From contig NZ_JBDPZD010000005.1 in the NCBI RefSeq assembly GCF_039872745.1, positions 62,001 through 126,000 of the forward strand: a DNA stretch of 64,000 nucleotides, read 5' to 3'. A program made the position numbers and the translations under genes. The notes under the pieces were generated by a model. That model saw nothing but the letters and a program-made list of their open reading frames with translations. It had not been told where the DNA came from and did no database searches. Of this stretch, positions 58,145 to 64,000 are shown piece after piece (the stretch's first letter is position 1; the number at the start of each line of letters is the position of its first letter). The stretch is from Pelomonas paludis. Lineage in GTDB: Bacteria; Pseudomonadota; Gammaproteobacteria; Burkholderiales; Burkholderiaceae_C.

Positions 58145-58165
58145 GCGCCGGAATTGGCGCTTTTC
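58145..58165 (+). terminator. weak terminator candidate after the PAS-GGDEF gene
   Basis: A 5-bp GCGCC/GGCGC stem with a 6-nt loop is followed by TTTTCC. Confidence 0.35.
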
Positions 58166-58233
58166 CTGGGCCCATTTCCGGCTTTTGGCGGGGCGCACTG
58201 GTGTTATGCCGGGCAGAGGCAGACAATTGGCCC

Positions 58234-58506
58234 ATGAACGTCGCCCTGTCCACCGCGCTGTCGGGCATCTCCGCCGCAAACGAGCGCCTGCGCGCCGCTG
58301 CTGCGAACATCGCCAACCTGGCGGCCTCCAGCCAGACGCGCGGCAGTGCCGAGCCCACCAATGTGGACAAGCGGCCCGAGGTTGAAATCAACCCCGCCAA
58401 CGAGATCGTGGAGCAGCAATCGGCGTCGTATGCCTACGTGGCCAACCTCAAGGTGCTGACGACGCAGCTCAACACGACTGGCGCGCTGCTCGATATCAAG
58501 ACCTAA
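58234..58506 (+). CDS. short flagellar-rod-like protein
   Basis: This 90-residue protein has an N-terminal helix (VALSTALSGISAANERLRAAAANIANLA) resembling the rod/hook N-domain. Its C-terminal helix (NEIVEQQSASYAYVANLKVLTTQLNTTGALLDIKT, key residues SYxANLKVLxT) resembles the flagellar basal-body rod C-domain, as in FlgC. The central domain of rod proteins is missing, leaving the two coiled ends joined by ~25 residues. No flagellar genes lie nearby. The ATG at 58234 gives the expected N-terminus. Function unknown; possibly a rod accessory or a degenerate orphan. Confidence 0.65.
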   Translation: MNVALSTALSGISAANERLRAAAANIANLAASSQTRGSAEPTNVDKRPEVEINPANEIVEQQSASYAYVANLKVLTTQLNTTGALLDIKT

Positions 58507-58526
58507 GATTTCGAGCACCCAAGCAA

Positions 58527-58559
58527 AACGGCCGACTCAATGTCGGCCGTTCGCTTTTT
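58527..58559 (+). terminator. intrinsic terminator after the rod-like gene
   Basis: A perfect 10-bp stem AACGGCCGAC/GTCGGCCGTT with a 5-nt loop is followed by CGCTTTTT. It separates the rod-like gene from the convergent TonB-receptor gene. Confidence 0.85.
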
Positions 58560-58574
58560 GGGGTCAAGCACTCG

Positions 58575-61295
58575 TTAGTGCAGGCTGTATCGGATGCTGG
58601 CGTAGACGCTGCGACCACGCGGGTCGGTGTAGCTCGGGTCATAGCCAGACAGGAAGAAGTAGGCTTGATTCGAGAAGGGTGGCGCTGTGTTGGCCAGGTT
58701 CTTGATGCCGGCTCGTACGGTGAACTGCTTGTTGGCTTCCCAGGCGGCCGACAGGTCCCAGAGCGAATAGGCCTTCACGCGATTGGGTGCCACAACGGTG
58801 CCAGCGTTGTTGTCGATGGCAGAGTTTTGGTCTGTGTAGCTCGACAGATACGTGTTGCTAAGCGTTGCATTCCATGGGCCCTGGCTCCAGTCGAAGGTCA
58901 AACGATGGCGCCAGCGCTGGACCACCCCATCGTTCACGAACTTGCCGAGGTTGCTGACGAAGTCGTCACCAAAGCCGGTTTGCCGCTCGGACTTGAGCGC
59001 CAAGGTGCCAATCAACTTTGCACCAAACGCACCGATGCTTGTTCGCAAGCTCTTCAGTTCCAGGCTGAGATCAAGTCCGTTGACGTTGTGTCGACCACGG
59101 TTGTCTTTGCGCAGTTCGATGAAGCAGATCGTCGAGTCCTCAGGGTCGTAGTCGCAGCCTTGAAGCCCTTCGTTCATATTGAGCCGGTGAACCAGCGACG
59201 CGTATTTGGCCTCGTTGCGCAGGATGATGTCGTCACCGATGGTGCTGATCACATCGCGCTTGAGGATCGACCAATAGTCCACGCTTGCGCTCCATCCCGG
59301 CAGGGGCTCGAGCACCATGCCGATGCTGAACTGCCGACTGCGTTCAGGCTTGAGCTTGGCGTTGGCGTAGGTGCGCGTGGTCCAGAAGTCTGCGCAGGTG
59401 GCCAGGTCGTTGTCGTTCTCGCGCATGCAAACCGGGTCCGGTAGTACCTGGGTCTCGCCAGTCTTGACGGGCCGATACAGGTCATTCAGCGAGGGGGCCC
59501 GGAAGCCTGTGCCGGCGCTGGCGCGCAGCAGCAGCGCCTTGGTCGGTTGGAAGCGCACGCCCAACTTCGGGTTGGTGGACGAACCGACGTCCTGGTAGCG
59601 ATCATGCCGCACTGCGAATTGCAGCTCCAGTTGCTTGCTCAGTGGCGCGTTCACCTCACCGTAGAGGGCCCAGACCTTGCGGCGGTGATTGGTGGACTGC
59701 GCATCGCCAGGCGTCGTGTCACCCAGTATGTTGTCGGAAAGCAAGAGCGCTGAGGCGGCGCTCTCAACCTTCTCTTGTCGCCATTCCGCTCCCAGTGCCA
59801 AGCCCAATTCGCCCCCGGCAAGCTGGCCAAGGCTGCGTTGAGCTCGCAGGTCGACCACGTCCATCACGCCGCGCGCAGTGCGTGTTTCGACGTCCAGTTG
59901 GTTGTTGCGCAGATAGTCAAGCCCAGCAGCCTTCTGGGGGCCGAAGGGGTTGATGAGGCCGCTGTAGAAAGCGTCCATCATCTTGTCGTAAAGGTAGTAG
60001 CCCGCGACGTCACGTTCGCGGATGCGGTCGGTGCTGTGATTGATGGCGGCGTCGTAGTCCCAGTCAGCCAGGCTGCCTTGAAGGCCGATCAAGGTGCGGG
60101 CGCCCTTGCTCAGAACCTGACTCTTGCGAGGCCCTGCATCGATCAGCCGTGTGCGCACAGTCAAGTCTTCGTCCAAGCCGGTGGCGGCGATGCTAGGCAC
60201 GAAGCTGACCGGAATGTCTGCGTCAATGCGGTTGGAGGTGCCGGTGTATCGAGTTCGAGAGTCGGTCAGTGACTGCTCGATGAACATCTGGTGGCCTGCG
60301 CTCAACTGGAAAACAGCACGACCGAGGAAGCTGCTCTTGCGGGAATCCGGGTAGAGCTCGACATCGCGCATGTAATCGAAGGTGCAACCATCCACGCCAC
60401 CAATGCCATCGGGCAGGTACAAGGTGTGAGGTGGGCTGCAGGTTGGGGCGGCAAGATTGATCGTCCGACTGGAAATGGTGTGCCCGGCCACCTTGAAGTC
60501 GGCATCCTCCAGGAAGTTGCGCTGCGAGCGTGTCAGGCGGATGTTGGCCGGAAAGCCTGCCGAAGAGAGCAGGTGCGGCAGCCGCTCAGGCACTTTGAGT
60601 TCATCAATGAACTTGCGCTGCGCGGTGTTAAGGGCATCGGTCCTTTGTACGTCGACAACGGCCATCACGTTGAAACGATCTCGGGCGAGATCGCCAAAGC
60701 CCCCTCCGACCGATGCAGTGCGCTTGCCTGCGCCGCCTTCCTGGGTCCGCATGGCGGAGATATCCAGGTCCAGTCCGCGATAGTCCTTTCGAGTGATGAA
60801 GTTGATGACACCACCGATCGCGTCCGAACCGTAGAGCGCCGAGGCGCCGTCCAGCAGGACCTCCACCCGCTGTACGGCCGCGAGGGGAATGCTGTTGAGG
60901 TCCACTCCGGAGTCGTCGCCAGGCGAGGCGAAGTTGGCCATGCGCCGTCCGTTGAGCAGCACCAACGTAGAAGAGGTGCCCAGCCCCCGCAGATTCGCGG
61001 AATTGAAGCCGGCCTGGTCCTTGTAGCCCGCGTTCATCATGCTCACGCCGTCGGTGAGGCTGTTGCTTGCAGCGCTGATATTGGCCATCAGTTCTGCGGC
61101 GGTGGTGACACCCGCCTTGACGATGTCTTGCCGGGAAATGACCTGCACCGGGAGAGCGGTTTCGGACGCGAGGCGCTTGATCGCCGTGCCAGTCACTTCG
61201 ACGCGGTCGAGCTTCTCCTGCGCTGCGGCCGGATTGCAGAGCGTGGCGAGCGCGGCAAGCGCGGCAAACGCGGTAGGGCGCATTGTCATGGGCAT
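58575..61295 (-). CDS. TonB-dependent outer-membrane receptor
   Basis: The protein has about 906 residues. The signal peptide (MTMRPTAFAALAALATLCNPAAAQ) is followed by a TonB-box-like VEVTGTAIKR and the plug domain (LPVQVISRQDIVKAGVTTAAELMANI; VDLNSIPLAAVQRVEVLLDGASALYGSDAIGGVINFIT in segments). The remainder is a 22-strand-type barrel ending YASIRYSLH, which lacks the usual terminal aromatic residue. Start near 61295; ATGs at 61289 and 61283 are alternatives. It is divergent from two exported cyanophycinases (171-bp gap), so uptake of cyanophycin-derived peptides is inferred; siderophore or other cargo is possible. Confidence 0.92.
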   Translation of the reverse strand: MPMTMRPTAFAALAALATLCNPAAAQEKLDRVEVTGTAIKRLASETALPVQVISRQDIVKAGVTTAAELMANISAASNSLTDGVSMMNAGYKDQAGFNSANLRGLGTSSTLVLLNGRRMANFASPGDDSGVDLNSIPLAAVQRVEVLLDGASALYGSDAIGGVINFITRKDYRGLDLDISAMRTQEGGAGKRTASVGGGFGDLARDRFNVMAVVDVQRTDALNTAQRKFIDELKVPERLPHLLSSAGFPANIRLTRSQRNFLEDADFKVAGHTISSRTINLAAPTCSPPHTLYLPDGIGGVDGCTFDYMRDVELYPDSRKSSFLGRAVFQLSAGHQMFIEQSLTDSRTRYTGTSNRIDADIPVSFVPSIAATGLDEDLTVRTRLIDAGPRKSQVLSKGARTLIGLQGSLADWDYDAAINHSTDRIRERDVAGYYLYDKMMDAFYSGLINPFGPQKAAGLDYLRNNQLDVETRTARGVMDVVDLRAQRSLGQLAGGELGLALGAEWRQEKVESAASALLLSDNILGDTTPGDAQSTNHRRKVWALYGEVNAPLSKQLELQFAVRHDRYQDVGSSTNPKLGVRFQPTKALLLRASAGTGFRAPSLNDLYRPVKTGETQVLPDPVCMRENDNDLATCADFWTTRTYANAKLKPERSRQFSIGMVLEPLPGWSASVDYWSILKRDVISTIGDDIILRNEAKYASLVHRLNMNEGLQGCDYDPEDSTICFIELRKDNRGRHNVNGLDLSLELKSLRTSIGAFGAKLIGTLALKSERQTGFGDDFVSNLGKFVNDGVVQRWRHRLTFDWSQGPWNATLSNTYLSSYTDQNSAIDNNAGTVVAPNRVKAYSLWDLSAAWEANKQFTVRAGIKNLANTAPPFSNQAYFFLSGYDPSYTDPRGRSVYASIRYSLH

Positions 61296-61465
61296 GATGC
61301 AGACTCGAATGGAGTGAGGACGGCGGAGTCTAGAGACACCGGCGCGCCAGCGAGCGGCCTCGTTAGGGGCCAGTCGCGCCGTCGCCACGCTGTCGACCTT
61401 TGCATTAGGGAAAGGCGGCCTCGCCGCTCTGCCATGATCCAGATCCGGTTTGCGTTGAGAAGGCC

Positions 61466-62902
61466 ATGAACTTGCGATTCCGAAAGCTCACCCTGCGGGC
61501 AGTGCTGTCCGCCTCTGTCTTGCTGCTTGCCCTGCCGCTGGCCTGGGCTGCCAGCCCGGCCCCCGCGCCAGCCCGCCCTGCCAGCGCAGCAGCTGCCTAC
61601 CCAGCCGCCGCCAAGCCGGCTGCCAAGCCGGCTGCCAGTGCGCCCCAAGCGGCGTCAGCGCCCGTCGCGGCCGCCCCCAAGCCGCCCGAGCCCGAACCCG
61701 CCGTGCGCGGCTATGCCGTGCCCATCGGCGGCGCGCTCAAGGCCGACAACGAAGAGGTCTGGCAGCGCCTGGTGCAGTTGGCCGGTGGCAAGGGCGCGCG
61801 GTTTGTGGTTTTTGGCACCGCCAGCGAGGACCCCGAGGCCAGCGCCAAGCAGGTGGTGGACCAGCTTCAACGGCGCGGCGCCCTGGCGGAGGCCCTGCCG
61901 GTGGCGCCCAAGTTCTCGTGGGTGGACCTGAACAAGGTCGTGCGCGACCAGGCCTTGATCGCCAAGGTCAAGGCGGCGCGTGGCGTCTTCTTCACGGGCG
62001 GCTTGCAGGAGCGCATCGTCGATGTGCTGCTGCCCAATGGCCAGACCACGCCCATGCTCGACGCCATCTGGGATGTCTACCGCCGGGGCGGCGTGGTGGC
62101 CGGCACCTCGGCCGGCGCGGCCATCATGAGCACGGTGATGTTCCGCGATGCCCCAAGCGTCATCAACATCCTCAAGGGCCGCTTTGCCGAGGGCAAGCAG
62201 ATCGACCGGGGCCTGGGCTTTGTGGGGCCGAGCCTGTTCGTTGACCAGCACTTCCTCAAGCGGGGCCGCTTCGGCCGCATGATCCCGCTGATGATGTCCA
62301 AGGGCTACCAAATCGGCCTGGGCGTGGACGAGAACACAGCTGCCGTCATCCGGGGCGACGAGGTCGAGATCATTGGCGACCGGGGCGCCCTGGTGGTGGA
62401 CCTCAGTGCCGCCACCAGCAAGCCCGAGCTGGGCGCCTTCAACGTCACCGGCGCGCGTCTGTCCTACCTGGAGCATGGCGACCGCTACCACCTGCGGGCT
62501 CGCAGCGTCACGCCCGCGCCCTTCAAGCTGCGGGGCGACCTGCATGACCATGAGTCGCCGAGCTTCCGGCCCTACTACACCGACGAGGTCTTCCACCTCG
62601 ACATGCTGGGCGACTCGACCATCTCCAACGCCATGAGCCGCCTGATCGACAGCAACCGGACCGAGGTGCAGGGCCTGGCCTTCGATGTCGTGCCCCGGGC
62701 CGGCGACCCATTGGCCGAGCTGGGCTTCCTGTTCCGCCTCTACAAGGGCTCTGACAGCCTGGGCTGGAGCACCGAGGAGTTTGGGGGCGAGCAGTACACC
62801 GTCACCAATCTCTACTTGGACGTCTCGCCCGTGCGCCTGCCCAGGCCGCTGTACGGCCAGTGGCCGGTGCCGGCCGCCTCGGCGGCAGGAGCCCAGCCAT
62901 GA
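61466..62902 (+). CDS. exported cyanophycinase-like serine peptidase (family S51)
   Basis: The protein has 478 residues. A signal peptide (LRAVLSASVLLLALPLAWA) precedes an Ala/Pro-rich linker to ~80, then the S51 catalytic domain. The nucleophile Ser is in GTSAGAAIMS (Ser215). The GG-x-Q motif is in VFFTGGLQERIVD, and the substrate-binding block IDRGLGFVGPSLFVDQHFLKRGR is typical of cyanophycinases, which cut beta-Asp-Arg polymer. A further C-terminal region (about 330-478) with DHESPSFRPYYTDEVFHLDMLGD extends beyond the minimal intracellular enzyme. GAGAAGG precedes the ATG. It overlaps the next, paralogous gene by 4 bp. Confidence 0.87.
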   Translation: MNLRFRKLTLRAVLSASVLLLALPLAWAASPAPAPARPASAAAAYPAAAKPAAKPAASAPQAASAPVAAAPKPPEPEPAVRGYAVPIGGALKADNEEVWQRLVQLAGGKGARFVVFGTASEDPEASAKQVVDQLQRRGALAEALPVAPKFSWVDLNKVVRDQALIAKVKAARGVFFTGGLQERIVDVLLPNGQTTPMLDAIWDVYRRGGVVAGTSAGAAIMSTVMFRDAPSVINILKGRFAEGKQIDRGLGFVGPSLFVDQHFLKRGRFGRMIPLMMSKGYQIGLGVDENTAAVIRGDEVEIIGDRGALVVDLSAATSKPELGAFNVTGARLSYLEHGDRYHLRARSVTPAPFKLRGDLHDHESPSFRPYYTDEVFHLDMLGDSTISNAMSRLIDSNRTEVQGLAFDVVPRAGDPLAELGFLFRLYKGSDSLGWSTEEFGGEQYTVTNLYLDVSPVRLPRPLYGQWPVPAASAAGAQP

Positions 62903-64000
62903 GGCTGCCTGGCGCACGGCGGGCGCCGCGGGCCCTGCTGGCGCTTGCGGGGGTTCTCGCCACCGGGTTGGCTGCGGGGCAGACGGCCATCGCCATCGGC
63001 GGCGCCTTGCGGCTCGACAACGACGAGGTCTGGCAGCGCATCGTGGACGAGGCGGGCGGGCAGGGCGCCCACATCGCCGTGTTTGCCACCGCCGCCGGCA
63101 ACCCGGAGCGCAGTGCCGCCTACATCGCCGCCGCGCTGGCCCGCCGTGGGGCGGTGGCCGATGTCATCCCCGTCGCGCCCAAGCTGCCCAATTCAGACCC
63201 GGCTGCGCGTGTCGGCGACCCGGCCCTGATCGACACCGTGCGCCGGGCGCGCGGCGTCTTCTTCTCGGGCGGCTCGCAGGAATACATCGTCGACACCCTG
63301 ATGCCCGGCGGCCAGGAGACGCCCCTGCTGCGCGCCGTGCGCGAGGTGTTTGCCAAGGGCGGCGTGGTGGCCGGCACGTCGGCCGGGGCGGCGATCATGA
63401 GCCGCAGCATGTTCCGGGATGCGCCGGACAACCACATGGTCCTCAAAGGCGTGTGGCGCGAGGGCAAGGAGTTCGACCGGGGCTTGGGTTTCGTGCCGCC
63501 CCAGCTCTTTGTGGACCAGCATTTCCTCAAGCGGGGCCGCATCGGGCGCATCCTGCCGGCGATGCGGGCGCTGGGCTATCCGCTCGGCCTCGGGGTGGAA
63601 GAGAACTCGGCCATCGTCGTCAAGGGGGACCAGGTGGAGGTGATCGGCGGCAAGGGCGCCGTGCTGGTGGACCTGCGCGAGGCCCGCTCGGATGCGCGCC
63701 TGCCCGCCTTCAATCTGCAAGGCGTCCGCCTCAGCTACCTGGACCGCGGTGACCGGCTCGACCTGGGCACTGGCGCCGTCACGCCATCCGCACGCAAGCT
63801 GGCTGAGCCGCGCATCGACCCGGCAGCGCCAGACTTCAAGCCCTACTACCGCAACGAGCCCTATTACCTCGACATGCTGGGCGACCAGACCTTGCTCAAT
63901 GTGATGGCTCGCCTCATCGAGAGCGCCGCGCCCGAGCTGCGCGGCCTCGCCTTCCGCGCCCGCCCGCGTGCCGAGGACCCTGCGCCCAGCCTCGGCTTCG
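62899..64000 (+). CDS. second exported cyanophycinase-like peptidase (3' end outside window)
   Basis: At least 367 residues are visible and the frame is still open at the window edge. The signal-like N-terminus RALLALAGVLATGLAAG leads directly into the S51 domain without the Ala/Pro linker of its neighbour. Catalytic Ser161 lies in GTSAGAAIMS, with GG-x-Q in FFSGGSQEYIVD and FDRGLGFVPPQLFVDQHFLKRGR. Close similarity throughout to the upstream gene marks a tandem duplication. The start overlaps the upstream stop (ATGA), so both are co-translated. Confidence 0.87.
   Translation, partial: MRLPGARRAPRALLALAGVLATGLAAGQTAIAIGGALRLDNDEVWQRIVDEAGGQGAHIAVFATAAGNPERSAAYIAAALARRGAVADVIPVAPKLPNSDPAARVGDPALIDTVRRARGVFFSGGSQEYIVDTLMPGGQETPLLRAVREVFAKGGVVAGTSAGAAIMSRSMFRDAPDNHMVLKGVWREGKEFDRGLGFVPPQLFVDQHFLKRGRIGRILPAMRALGYPLGLGVEENSAIVVKGDQVEVIGGKGAVLVDLREARSDARLPAFNLQGVRLSYLDRGDRLDLGTGAVTPSARKLAEPRIDPAAPDFKPYYRNEPYYLDMLGDQTLLNVMARLIESAAPELRGLAFRARPRAEDPAPSLGF

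Noticed and set aside
58578..61469. Plus-strand frames opposite the TonB receptor (288 and 392 codons)
   Set aside because: Antisense shadows; the minus-strand frame has a signal peptide, plug and barrel over its full length.

Overview
The window reads as a chromosomal segment of a GC-rich betaproteobacterium of the order Burkholderiales, probably near the Rubrivivax/Leptothrix/Ideonella group. This placement is inferred from gene order (leuC-leuD-leuB-asd-fimV-truA-trpF-trpB-trpA-accD-folC-SPOR-cvpA-purF and an scpA-meaB-pccB-pccA cluster) and from protein flavour, not from a database search.

Positions 1-1.9 kb hold the end of a probable glycosyltransferase-type gene and two methyltransferases (Methyltransf_24 type and FkbM type). 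They converge on a single 15-kb minus-strand gene (2020-16974) encoding a 4,984-residue protein. Nearly all of that protein is an octapeptide repeat, x-L-[ST]-[TS]-x-[QD]-[VLI]-x. The octads are ordered into about 23 copies of a 24-octad unit of 192 or 193 residues, which are themselves arranged in a higher pattern. The last ~240 residues form an RTX-adhesin-like domain with EF-hand-type calcium loops. This is the most unusual object in the window.

Positions 17.4-32.6 kb are a propionate/methylmalonyl-CoA region: a GntR/FCD regulator, a CheW-fused double-sensor protein, a 309-bp element bounded by inverted repeats, then a tightly overlapping operon. The operon carries methylmalonyl-CoA mutase, a GNAT acetyltransferase, MeaB, a VOC protein, PccB, a Cdd1-like protein, PccA, an FAD monooxygenase, a second VOC protein and a secreted S1/P1-nuclease/phospholipase-C-fold enzyme. 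An identical 14-bp AT-rich string lies on the GntR start codon and upstream of the mutase, which points to the regulator's operator. Together the genes convert propionyl-CoA to succinyl-CoA.

Positions 32.7-52 kb are conserved housekeeping: a LysR regulator with leuC-leuD, an acyltransferase-3 gene, leuB, asd, fimV, truA, trpF-trpB-trpA, accD, folC, a DedD-like SPOR protein, cvpA, purF and gltX. A tRNA operon follows (Ala-GGC, Glu-UUC, Asp-GUC) with a visible promoter and a strong terminator, then a minus-strand tRNA-Ser (GGA).

Positions 52.7-64 kb contain a small secreted protein, an NfeD/SPFH pair, a large PLP-dependent Arg/Lys/Orn decarboxylase, a PAS protein with a degenerate GGDEF domain and a very short flagellar-rod-like protein. 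The window ends in a likely cyanophycin-utilisation locus: a TonB-dependent receptor divergent from two tandem exported cyanophycinases, the second cut by the window edge.
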